From positions 1-8,624 of the forward strand of contig JAJZHJ010000034.1 in assembly GCA_021804525.1 (NCBI GenBank): a stretch of DNA of 8,624 nt, written 5' to 3'. This stretch comes from Bacteroidota bacterium (GTDB lineage: Bacteria > Bacteroidota > Bacteroidia > Bacteroidales > Paludibacteraceae). Of the stretch, positions 1 through 6,530 are shown piece by piece. Within the stretch, counting starts at the first letter, position 1. Each line of letters begins with the position of its first letter. A model generated the notes under the pieces. That model ran no database searches and was not told the DNA's origin. It saw only the letters and a program-made list of their open reading frames with translations. Made by a program: the position numbers and the translations under genes.

Positions 1-1423
1 CCTCTTACTGGAAGAAGTGCAAGTCGATCGCATCGAAATTGCATCTGCCAGGGTTTCAAAAGGAGAACAAGAGGCTGTAACACGCATCATCAATTGGGGA
101 AAAGGAAGAGGTTATCTACCACGTATTGAGGTGCTTGGGTTTGTAGATGGAACCATCACAGTCGATTGGATGAAACAAGCCGGAGCTAAAGTTTTAAATC
201 TTCTTTGCAAAGGTTCATTGAAACATGTTACCGAACAATTGCACCGAGCACCGGAACAACATGTGGCTGACATTACTGAAGTCATCCGGTATGCTGAAAG
301 CAGCAACATTCACGTAAATGTCTATTTAGAAGACTGGTCAAATGGGATACAACATTCTCCAGAATATGTTTATTTTATGATGGATCATTTGTTCGAATTA
401 CCCATTAAACGATTTATGCTCCCCGATACATTAGGTATACTAAATCCTTATCAAACCGGCATTTTCTGCAAAGATATGATAGAGCGCTATCCAACTGCTC
501 ATTTTGATTTTCATGCACACAACGACTACGACTTTGCAGTAGCCAACTCATTTGCTGCCGCTATGGTTGGCGTACATGGAATTCACGCCACAGTAAACGG
601 GCTGGGTGAACGAGCAGGAAATCCTCCATTATCAAGTGTAATGGCAGCACTAACAGACCATTTACACGTGAAACTTCACGCTAGGGAAGATCGAATTTCA
701 CATGTCAGCAAAATTGTTGAAAGTTATTCTGGCATACGAATCCCAGCTAATAAACCCATCATCGGCGAGAACGTATTCACACAATGTGCTGGCATTCATG
801 CTGATGGAGATAACAAAAACAACCTATACTATAATGACTTGCTTCCGGAACGCTTCGGAAGGGAACGCTCATACGCCTTAGGAAAAACATCAGGGAAAGC
901 CAATATTCGTAAGAATTTAGAAAGTCTAGGTATTGAATTAGACGATGAGTCTATGAAACTACTTACCCAACACATCATAGAATTGGGTGATAAAAAAGAA
1001 TTGGTGTCGATGGAAGATTTACCCTATATTATTTCCGATTTACTGCATAGTGAAGAGGTAGAAGAAAGAATTCGGGTTCTCAACTATTCCTTATCCGTTG
1101 CACAAGGGCTTAAACCAGTTGCAACAATCAAAATAGACATTAAAGGGGCTATCTATCAGCGCACAGCCGTTGGTGATGGGCAATATGATGCTTTTATGAA
1201 AGCGCTATGGCAAATTTACGATAGTTTGAAGAAACCGCACCCTATTCTATCCGATTACGAAGTCACCATTCCCCCGGGAGGAAGCACCGACGCTTTCGTG
1301 CAAGCTGCTATTACTTGGAAATTCAACGACAGAACATTTAAAACCAGAGCATTAGACCCTGACCAAACAGAAGCGGCTATCAAAGCGACCATCAAGATGT
1401 TGAATCTCATCGAGACCATGTAA
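1..1423 (+). CDS. 2-isopropylmalate / (R)-citramalate synthase family protein (LeuA-like), 5' end missing
   Basis: This acyltransferase family condenses acetyl-CoA with a 2-oxo acid (2-oxoisovalerate for leucine, pyruvate for isoleucine). The reading frame is open from base 2, so the GTG at 17 is internal and the gene starts outside the window. Numbering from that GTG, the HMGL-like TIM barrel carries HAHND at 166-170, with the metal ligands His166 and His168, and NGLGERAGN at 194-202, whose Asn202 is the third expected ligand. A LeuA-type linker follows (GENVFTQCAGIHADG, 250-264; LGKTSGK, 288-294). A C-terminal regulatory dimer domain spans about 353-467 with GDGQYDAF at 386-393, the region that binds leucine or isoleucine in this family. 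The HAHNDYDFAVAN stretch differs from the usual HCHNDLGLAVAN. Bacteroidetes often carry a second LeuA homologue of this kind, so substrate preference cannot be decided. The family call is firm; leuA versus cimA is open. Confidence 0.9.
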   Translation, partial: LLLEEVQVDRIEIASARVSKGEQEAVTRIINWGKGRGYLPRIEVLGFVDGTITVDWMKQAGAKVLNLLCKGSLKHVTEQLHRAPEQHVADITEVIRYAESSNIHVNVYLEDWSNGIQHSPEYVYFMMDHLFELPIKRFMLPDTLGILNPYQTGIFCKDMIERYPTAHFDFHAHNDYDFAVANSFAAAMVGVHGIHATVNGLGERAGNPPLSSVMAALTDHLHVKLHAREDRISHVSKIVESYSGIRIPANKPIIGENVFTQCAGIHADGDNKNNLYYNDLLPERFGRERSYALGKTSGKANIRKNLESLGIELDDESMKLLTQHIIELGDKKELVSMEDLPYIISDLLHSEEVEERIRVLNYSLSVAQGLKPVATIKIDIKGAIYQRTAVGDGQYDAFMKALWQIYDSLKKPHPILSDYEVTIPPGGSTDAFVQAAITWKFNDRTFKTRALDPDQTEAAIKATIKMLNLIETM

Positions 1424-1448
1424 CAAGAGCGCAACTATCGAACAGCAC

Positions 1449-2045
1449 GTGAGTTTTTACACCATTCTTATCATTGCCATTGGCCTTTGCATGGATACTG
1501 TTTCAGTGTCAATAGCAGCTGGATGCAGCAAGCAACCTCTACATATTGGTTCCATCTTGCGCTTTGCTTTTGTGTTAGCCTTTATGCAAGGAGGAATGCC
1601 TGTGTTGGGATGGTTTCTTGGAGAACATGTTGCCAATCTTCTTTCGCGCGTTGATCACTGGATTGCATTCGCTTTACTCACTCTGGTTGGTGGAAAGATG
1701 CTCTACGATGGCCTTGTCAACAATCACAACCATCATCATCACCATCACAAGAAAAAAAAATCGGTCAAATTCACTTCCTATAAAGTATTATTTACATTAG
1801 GTTTCGCCACAAGCATTGATGCCTTCGCAGTTGGATTCACCTTTGCAACGCTTCATCAAACCATTTGGTTGCCCGCAGTCATCATATCGTTCACCACTCT
1901 TATCTTTGCACTCTTAGGCGTTCTCATTGGCAAAAGATTGGGACATCACTTTCAAAATTATGCTGAAATCATTGGTGGACTTTTGCTCATTAGTATAGGG
2001 ATAAAAATAGTACTGGAACACCTGCCCCCAAACTTGTTAACTTAA
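1449..2045 (+). CDS. mntP: Putative manganese efflux pump MntP
   Basis: A 198-residue inner-membrane protein of the MntP (DUF204) family, which exports Mn2+ from the cytoplasm. Six hydrophobic segments are visible at about 3-24, 35-57, 70-90, 112-131, 138-160 and 170-190. They form two three-helix halves with matching motifs, MDTVSVSIAAG (Asp16) in helix 1 and IDAFAVGFTFA (Asp124) in helix 4. These acidic residues are the family signature and probably bind the metal. The GTG start is preferred: it places the first Asp at position 16, as I recall for E. coli MntP, and the next ATG would remove most of helix 1. The gene lies 25 bases after the LeuA-like gene and 7 before mazG, so it is probably cotranscribed; that gap is too short for the yybP-ykoY manganese riboswitch known upstream of some mntP genes. 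The loop between helices 3 and 4 holds an unusual His6-Lys4 run. Confidence 0.93.
   Translation: MSFYTILIIAIGLCMDTVSVSIAAGCSKQPLHIGSILRFAFVLAFMQGGMPVLGWFLGEHVANLLSRVDHWIAFALLTLVGGKMLYDGLVNNHNHHHHHHKKKKSVKFTSYKVLFTLGFATSIDAFAVGFTFATLHQTIWLPAVIISFTTLIFALLGVLIGKRLGHHFQNYAEIIGGLLLISIGIKIVLEHLPPNLLT
1725..1760 (+). repeat. Low-complexity His/Lys codon tract with an A9 homopolymer inside mntP
   Basis: Codons 93-104 of mntP read His-Asn, then six histidines written with mixed CAT and CAC codons (1731-1748), then four lysines. The last three lysine codons form nine consecutive A bases at 1752-1760. The tract lies in the loop joining the two halves of the transporter. A slip on the A run would end translation soon afterwards, at TAA 1781-1783 or TAG 1798-1800 depending on direction, and helices 4-6 would be lost. 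Confidence 0.9.
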
Positions 2046-2052
2046 CACACAG

Positions 2053-2841
2053 ATGGATACAAATATTGAAGCTATACTGAAATCATTTGAACAGTTGCTT
2101 TTTATCATGGACGAACTGAGAGAAAAATGTCCATGGGACAGAGAACAAACTCTCGAGAGTTTGCGCACGCTCACCATAGAAGAAACCTATGAATTAGCCG
2201 ATGCCATTTCGAAAAATAACATACAAGAGATCAAAAAAGAGATTGGCGACCTTCTTCTTCATATCGTTTTTTATGCTAAGATTGGCAACGAAACAGGCGA
2301 CTTTACACTTGAACAAGTCATCGACAGTCTGAATGAAAAACTGATTTACAGGCATCCGCATGTTTTTGGTGAAACAAACGCGAGCACATCAATGGCAGTG
2401 AAAGAAAACTGGGAAAAACTGAAGTTAAAAGAAAAAGAGGGAAACAAAACTGTTTTAGGCGGTATCCCAAAATCGATGCCTTCTTTAATCAAAGCCTACA
2501 GATTACAGGACAAAGCACGCGGAATTGGGTTTGACTGGGAAGAACGGAAAGATGTTTGGGATAAGGTAACCGAAGAACTCGACGAATTGAAATACGAAAT
2601 AGCTAATGAAGATGCTTTGAAGAGCGAAGAAGAATTCGGCGACTTTCTGTTCAGTATCATCAACGCCGCACGACTCTACAATATAAACCCTGACAATGCC
2701 TTAGAAAAAACCAACGCGAAGTTTATCCGACGCTTTAATTACCTTGAAGAAAAAACCATTAAACAAGGGATTGATCTGAAAAACTTAAATTTGCACGAGA
2801 TGAATGCTATTTGGGACGAAGCGAAAAGGAAAGGATTATAA
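2053..2841 (+). CDS. mazG: Nucleoside triphosphate pyrophosphohydrolase MazG
   Basis: MazG hydrolyses nucleoside triphosphates to monophosphates and pyrophosphate in the cytoplasm. It is linked to removal of non-canonical nucleotides and, in E. coli, to lowering ppGpp. The 262-residue protein has the usual two-domain length. The N-terminal domain starts with CPWDREQT (26-33), then EETYE (43-47) and EIGD (63-66), the EExxE...ExxD magnesium-binding pattern. A mid-region RHPHVFG (100-106) and NWEKLK (119-124) are typical. The second domain repeats the pattern with EELDE (174-178) and EEFGD (193-197), followed by NAAR (204-207), so both active sites look intact. The ATG start lies 7 bases after the mntP stop, which implies a shared transcript. 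A strong hairpin follows the stop. I am confident in the family; the preferred nucleotide cannot be read from sequence. Confidence 0.96.
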   Translation: MDTNIEAILKSFEQLLFIMDELREKCPWDREQTLESLRTLTIEETYELADAISKNNIQEIKKEIGDLLLHIVFYAKIGNETGDFTLEQVIDSLNEKLIYRHPHVFGETNASTSMAVKENWEKLKLKEKEGNKTVLGGIPKSMPSLIKAYRLQDKARGIGFDWEERKDVWDKVTEELDELKYEIANEDALKSEEEFGDFLFSIINAARLYNINPDNALEKTNAKFIRRFNYLEEKTIKQGIDLKNLNLHEMNAIWDEAKRKGL

Positions 2842-2855
2842 CCATAGCCACGAAC

Positions 2856-2893
2856 AAAAAAAAGAGAAATAGGTTGCTATTTCTCTTTTTTTT
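2856..2893. terminator. Bidirectional intrinsic terminator between mazG and hemD
   Basis: Eight A bases and GAGAAATAG (2856-2872) pair perfectly with CTATTTCTC and eight T bases (2877-2893) across a four-base GTTG loop. The stem is 17 bp, and its A and T flanks give a T run after the hairpin on either strand. It lies 14 bases after the mazG stop and 18 bases beyond the hemD stop, between convergent genes, so it probably ends both transcripts. Confidence 0.9.
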
Positions 2894-2911
2894 ATCGACC
2901 TCAAACTCGAT

Positions 2912-3670
2912 TCATCTTTTATGATTCTTGTGATTTTCCTTCAAGAAAAGCTCTAAAGCTGCCGTCATCGATGGCGCCTCAGGACGAGGTGCCTCTATAT
3001 CGAGGCGTAGTCCTGCTTCTCGCACAGCATTGCCTGTGGTCATCCCAAAACATCCGATATTAACTTCTCCTTGTTCAAAATTGGGAAAATTCTTCAACAA
3101 CGAAGCAACTCCCTGAGGGCTGAAAAATATCAATAAGTCATAGTTAAATTCTTCATCCTGAGAGAATTCGTTACTGACAGTTCGATACATAACGCCAACA
3201 TGATATTTTACCTTGTATTTCTCCAATAATTGCAAGATTTCTTCATTATGGACATCCGATAAAACCACTAAATAGTTTTCATCCAAATGCTTTGAGATGA
3301 CAACGAACATATCTGGCAGCTTTCCCGTAGCACCATAGAAAACCTTTCTTTTTCTGTATTGAATGTATTTCTGCAAATAAAGAGCCACTGACTCTGAAAC
3401 ACAAAAATACTTCATGGACTCAGGTATAGTTATTCGCATCTCCTGACAAATACGAAAAAAATGATCTATGCCGGTCTTTGATGTAAACACGACAGCAGTA
3501 TGATCCAAAATGACAACTTTTTGTTGTCTAAACTCCTTAGCCGGAATTGCATCAATCTTGATAAAAGGGCGAAAATCAATCTTAACACCAAATTTCTCGA
3601 CGATGTCAAAATAAGGAGATTTTTCAGATGTTGGCGGTGGCTGTGAAACCAAAATTTTCTTTACCTTCAA
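2912..3670 (-). CDS. hemD: Uroporphyrinogen-III synthase
   Basis: HemD closes and inverts ring D of hydroxymethylbilane to make uroporphyrinogen III, the shared precursor of haem, sirohaem and cobamides. The 252 residues are a normal length for the two-lobed fold. The sequence matches the Bacteroidetes type: KKILVSQPPP at the N-terminus, VVFTSKTGIDHFF (60-72), MYRTVSNEF (161-169), DLLIFFSPQGVASLL (178-192), GCFGMTTGNAVREAGL (206-221) and PRPEAPSMTAAL (228-239). The start is TTG at 3670. It is the only plausible choice, because a stop codon lies five codons upstream in frame and the next ATG would remove the conserved N-terminus. It begins 7 bases after the DUF4271 stop, so translational coupling is likely. 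HemD is poorly conserved overall, but this clade's version is recognisable. Confidence 0.93.
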   Translation of the reverse strand: MKVKKILVSQPPPTSEKSPYFDIVEKFGVKIDFRPFIKIDAIPAKEFRQQKVVILDHTAVVFTSKTGIDHFFRICQEMRITIPESMKYFCVSESVALYLQKYIQYRKRKVFYGATGKLPDMFVVISKHLDENYLVVLSDVHNEEILQLLEKYKVKYHVGVMYRTVSNEFSQDEEFNYDLLIFFSPQGVASLLKNFPNFEQGEVNIGCFGMTTGNAVREAGLRLDIEAPRPEAPSMTAALELFLKENHKNHKR

Positions 3671-3677
3671 AACGTAA

Positions 3678-4523
3678 TTACTTTATTTGTAAGACAAAAC
3701 TCAATTGCTTAATTACTTGCATTCCTACTAAAACAGGCAAAATTTCTAGTGTGCAAAGGTACAATAAAATGTAGAAAATGGAATCACGCCAATTCCAAAA
3801 AAATTGAATTATTTTGTATGCAATCAAAAAAACAGACATTCCACACAATGCTAGCGAAATAACATCAAACCCATGAGATAAACCTACAGAAACAAAGCTC
3901 TGCGCAGTTACTAAAGGCAGCAAACAAAGACCTAATCCGAAAATAATCGAAAAATAAGCGCTCCGAAACTGCGATATTTGTTTGTCTGAAAAGAAAAAAA
4001 CATATTCCAATAGCCTAAATAACAACCATTTTAACCCTAAAAACACAGCAATTCCGAGAAAGATGAAAGCCAGCACAATAAGAGCTGTAAATGTATTTTC
4101 GTCGGGAACTAATTGTTCAACAAAGGGGAACAAAAAAACATTTAACCCCAGCATACCTAAAAGAATCAGCATTATCCGATAGCGAACCTCTACTGCCTTC
4201 AACTCGCCTTCAAACAATGAGTTCCTGCCTTCTCTCTTCCGAAAAACAACACGTACGCCATCTCTCAAAATTTTTGTAGCTCTTGGCAGCAAAAAAGCAT
4301 ACAAAAAAGAAATCACTAAAAAAATGCCACTCGACACATTGTAAGAGAACAAACCGGAATGTATTGTTTTTCCTTCAAACCCTGAGGGACAAATAACCAC
4401 AGGACGCAGTGACTGAGTGCGCAAATAAATATTTTGTCCATGTTTACCCCATAAGGTATCCATCGGAGCAATTTCCTGTGAAGTGAGAAAAGGGATTGTA
4501 TCGGTAGCAATAGATGTGTTCAT
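3678..4523 (-). CDS. DUF4271 family integral membrane protein, function unknown
   Basis: A 281-residue protein with a polar N-terminal stretch of about 60 residues and then roughly six membrane segments, near 65-80, 116-135, 144-170, 189-207, 217-239 and 248-270. The loop at 81-115 is rich in Arg, Lys and Glu and probably faces the cytoplasm. The C-terminal block RDSIFYILLYLCTLEILPVL (246-265) and its preceding FFWNW are typical of the Bacteroidetes DUF4271 family as I know it. There is no signal peptide and no recognisable catalytic motif. The ATG lies 2 bases after the LOG-gene stop, and hemD begins 7 bases after its own stop, so all three are probably translated from one message. Coupling to hemD is common in this phylum and hints at a link to tetrapyrroles or the envelope, but no function is established. 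Confidence 0.85.
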   Translation of the reverse strand: MNTSIATDTIPFLTSQEIAPMDTLWGKHGQNIYLRTQSLRPVVICPSGFEGKTIHSGLFSYNVSSGIFLVISFLYAFLLPRATKILRDGVRVVFRKREGRNSLFEGELKAVEVRYRIMLILLGMLGLNVFLFPFVEQLVPDENTFTALIVLAFIFLGIAVFLGLKWLLFRLLEYVFFFSDKQISQFRSAYFSIIFGLGLCLLPLVTAQSFVSVGLSHGFDVISLALCGMSVFLIAYKIIQFFWNWRDSIFYILLYLCTLEILPVLVGMQVIKQLSFVLQIK

Positions 4524-4525
4524 GG

Positions 4526-5104
4526 TTAAACCGCTGCAAAACGACGCGCATCATCAGGCCATGCCTCGGCATGTTCAATAGCAGGTAACACATCTTCGGG
4601 AGTATCCACCAATTGCCAAATTTGACGATGTTCATTGCGAATAAATTGCTCTACTTCTGCATGTTGCATCAATTGAAGAAAATAGCGAAAGTAGTCGTTT
4701 GTATTCAAAATAACGATTGGTTTATTGAACAAGCCCAATTGCTTCCAGGTAATAATTTCAAAAAGTTCGTCGAATGTACCAATTCCCCCGGGCATAGCAA
4801 GTACGGCATCAGCCATTGACGCCATCAAGGCTTTACGCTCATGCATTGTTTCAACTACCTTCAACTCTGTCAAACCTCCATGATGCCACCCTTCATCACA
4901 CATAAATCGAGGAATAACACCTGTAACACGACCTCCTTCATTTAATAAACAATTGGCCATTGCCCCCATAAGGCCGCCTTTACCACCACCAAAAATTACG
5001 TGAATGTTCCCCTTGGCAAAACATTCACCTACCTTAGCAGCAGCCTCGTAATAACTTGGAAGCGCTTTACTACTGGAAGCACAGTAAACTGACACTGTTT
5101 TCAC
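4526..5104 (-). CDS. LOG family protein (TIGR00730-type Rossmann fold nucleotide phosphoribohydrolase)
   Basis: LOG-family enzymes release a free base from nucleoside 5'-monophosphates (cytokinin riboside monophosphates in plants; AMP and others in bacteria). Older annotations call them lysine decarboxylases, which is wrong for most. At 192 residues the length is typical. Signature motifs are FGGGKGGLMG (38-47), binding the phosphoribosyl group, MHERK (87-91) and PGGIGTFDE (105-113), whose Glu and the preceding Arg are the expected active-site residues; TWKQLGLFNKP (119-129) is also standard. The start is GTG at 5104. No ATG occurs in frame before the upstream stop, and the SVYCASS strand must be kept at the N-terminus. 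It leads a tight LOG-DUF4271-hemD transcript. The physiological substrate is unknown. The family call is firm. Confidence 0.94.
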   Translation of the reverse strand: MKTVSVYCASSSKALPSYYEAAAKVGECFAKGNIHVIFGGGKGGLMGAMANCLLNEGGRVTGVIPRFMCDEGWHHGGLTELKVVETMHERKALMASMADAVLAMPGGIGTFDELFEIITWKQLGLFNKPIVILNTNDYFRYFLQLMQHAEVEQFIRNEHRQIWQLVDTPEDVLPAIEHAEAWPDDARRFAAV

Positions 5105-5125
5105 TCGAAACCATATTAATTAAAA

Positions 5126-5155
5126 CAATTATATAATGCTTATTTGGAAGTAAAG
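5126..5155 (-). promoter_or_regulatory. Possible promoter of the LOG-DUF4271-hemD operon
   Basis: On the minus strand TATAATTG (5126-5133) matches the Bacteroidetes -7 consensus TAnnTTTG at all but one position. CTTTAC (5150-5155) sits 16 bases upstream as a weak -33 element (consensus TTTG). The inferred start of transcription would leave a leader of about 15 bases before the GTG. The region also holds a 6-bp inverted repeat (ATGCTT at 5136-5141, AAGCAT at 5153-5158) that could instead be a small operator. AT-rich DNA makes chance matches easy. Confidence 0.28.
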
Positions 5156-5178
5156 CATAGAAAAAAATATCACAATGG

Positions 5179-6444
5179 TTATTCCAACCCGTACTCGTTT
5201 ATTTTGCGATACAACGTCCGTTCAGAAATACCCAATTCACTGGCAGCCAATTTTCGTTTTCCTTGATTTCTTTCTAATGCCTTTATTATTACCTCCTTCT
5301 CTACTGTTTGCAAAGAGAGAGATTCTTCAACATACTCTTGCGTGTCTTCAATATGATCTTGCTTTTCTTCAGGTTGAGGCACTAATGGAGAAAACTCTGC
5401 AGAGCCAAATGCATCTTTAGCTTTAGGCGTAGAAACATATTGTGAGCGTATCAACTGCAATTCATCTGTTTCCATCGACGAAGGTGCCTTCATTTGCTTT
5501 CCCGCCATTAATTCATACACTGATGCCTTTAAGTCGTTCATATCCTTTCGCATATCAAACAACACCTGATAAAGAATTTCTCGTTCATTTGCGAACATAC
5601 GTTGATCATGGGTAGAGTGCCCAAGCAAAGAAGGCAATGTTTCCATTTCATTGTCGGGCAGATAGATACGCAGAACACCTTCTGTTATCTCACGATTCTG
5701 CTCAATCACCGAAATTTGTTCAGTTATATTCTTAAGCTGCCGGATATTTCCTTTCCAATAATAATTGGAGAGAAGTTTTTGTGCCTCTTCAGTCAAGCGA
5801 ATGGGAGGCATTCGGTATTTATCGGCAAAATCGACGGAGAACTTTCGGAATAATAAAAAGATATCTTCTTTTCGTTCTCGGAGAGGCGGAATATAAATAG
5901 GGACGGTATTCAGTCGGTAATACAAATCCTCACGAAACTTTCCTTGTCTCGTCGCTTCTTGCATATTCAAATTTGTAGCAGCAACAACCCGAACATTTGT
6001 TTTCAACACTTTAGATGAGCCAACTTTCATAAATTCTCCTGCTTCGAGCACACGCAATAAACGAACTTGCGTTGAATGAGGCAACTCACCTACCTCGTCC
6101 AAAAAGATGGTACCGCCGTCAGCTACTTCAAAATAGCCTTTTCGGTCACTCAGTGCACCGGTGAACGACCCCTTTTCATGTCCGAAAAGCTCAGAATCGA
6201 TGGTACCTTCAGGAATCGCACCGCAATTGACTGCTATATAAGGGCCATGCTTTCGATGACTGAATTGATGAATTATCTGAGGGAAATTTTCTTTCCCAAC
6301 GCCACTCTCGCCGATAATCAATACAGATAAATCGGTCGTTGACACTTGTACCGCAATATCAATGGCACGGTTAAGCAATGGCGAGTTGCCAATGATGCCA
6401 AACCTCTGTTTCACAGCCTGTAAATCTGATAATTGCATACTCAT
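5179..6444 (-). CDS. Sigma-54 interaction domain transcriptional activator, no N-terminal sensor domain, Fis-type HTH
   Basis: A 421-residue bacterial enhancer-binding protein that uses ATP hydrolysis to open sigma-54 RNA polymerase promoters. Only about 15 residues precede the AAA+ domain (roughly 16-262), so there is no receiver, PAS or GAF sensor, as in PspF. Visible are Walker A GESGVGKE (45-52), the sigma-54 contact loop GSFTGA (92-97; GAFTGA is the usual form), Walker B GTIFLDE (111-117), sensor I AATN (155-158), the arginine-finger region FREDLYYRLN (170-179) and sensor II GNIRQLKN (232-239). A variable, charged linker of about 110 residues leads to a Fis-type helix-turn-helix, LAASELGISERTLYRKINEYGL (399-420, written here as one motif of helices). 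ATG at 6444 is chosen; a second ATG two codons later is possible. Activity is probably controlled by level or partner protein. Target genes are unknown, and no -24/-12 promoter was seen here. Confidence 0.94.
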   Translation of the reverse strand: MSMQLSDLQAVKQRFGIIGNSPLLNRAIDIAVQVSTTDLSVLIIGESGVGKENFPQIIHQFSHRKHGPYIAVNCGAIPEGTIDSELFGHEKGSFTGALSDRKGYFEVADGGTIFLDEVGELPHSTQVRLLRVLEAGEFMKVGSSKVLKTNVRVVAATNLNMQEATRQGKFREDLYYRLNTVPIYIPPLRERKEDIFLLFRKFSVDFADKYRMPPIRLTEEAQKLLSNYYWKGNIRQLKNITEQISVIEQNREITEGVLRIYLPDNEMETLPSLLGHSTHDQRMFANEREILYQVLFDMRKDMNDLKASVYELMAGKQMKAPSSMETDELQLIRSQYVSTPKAKDAFGSAEFSPLVPQPEEKQDHIEDTQEYVEESLSLQTVEKEVIIKALERNQGKRKLAASELGISERTLYRKINEYGLE

Positions 6445-6492
6445 ATCGTTGAAAAAACGTTGGAGATAAAGCGCTCACTCGGTTTTTGTAAA

Positions 6493-6524
6493 CTGACAAA
6501 TACCTGACAAAAACACCTGACAAA
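6493..6524 (-). repeat. Three direct repeats of TTTGTCAG upstream of the sigma-54 activator
   Basis: The minus strand reads TTTGTCAG three times, at 6517-6524, 6504-6511 and 6493-6500; the first two copies continue as GGTG and GGTA. Centre-to-centre spacing is 13 and 11 bases, close to one helical turn, so a protein could bind all three on nearly the same face. The copies begin inside the proposed -7 element and run into the presumed leader, a position suited to a repressor or autoregulator. The repeats are exact; their role is inference. Confidence 0.6.
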
Positions 6525-6528
6525 ATTA
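6521..6528 (-). promoter_or_regulatory. Candidate -7 promoter element for the sigma-54 activator gene
   Basis: The minus strand reads TAATTTTG, an exact match to the Bacteroidetes housekeeping consensus TAnnTTTG. No clear TTTG lies about 20 bases upstream, so the -33 element is weak or replaced by an activator. Transcription would begin near 6515, leaving a leader of about 70 bases to the ATG at 6444. The match overlaps the first TTTGTCAG repeat. Confidence 0.4.
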
Positions 6529-6530
6529 CA

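Noticed and set aside
1424..1448. Possible yybP-ykoY manganese riboswitch before mntP
   Set aside because: Only 25 bases separate the two genes, far too few for that riboswitch, and no hairpin is seen.
1731..1748. His6 run as a cloning-tag contaminant
   Set aside because: The codons are mixed CAT and CAC, the run lies in the middle of an intact six-helix transporter, and the flanks are native sequence.
5175..5420. Plus-strand frame of 81 codons over the end of the sigma-54 activator gene
   Set aside because: It is antisense to the conserved Fis-type helix-turn-helix coding sequence and has no domain support.
6361..6380. TGGCACGG as a sigma-54 -24 element
   Set aside because: The expected TTGC at -12 is AGCA, and the site lies inside the activator's own AAA+ coding sequence.
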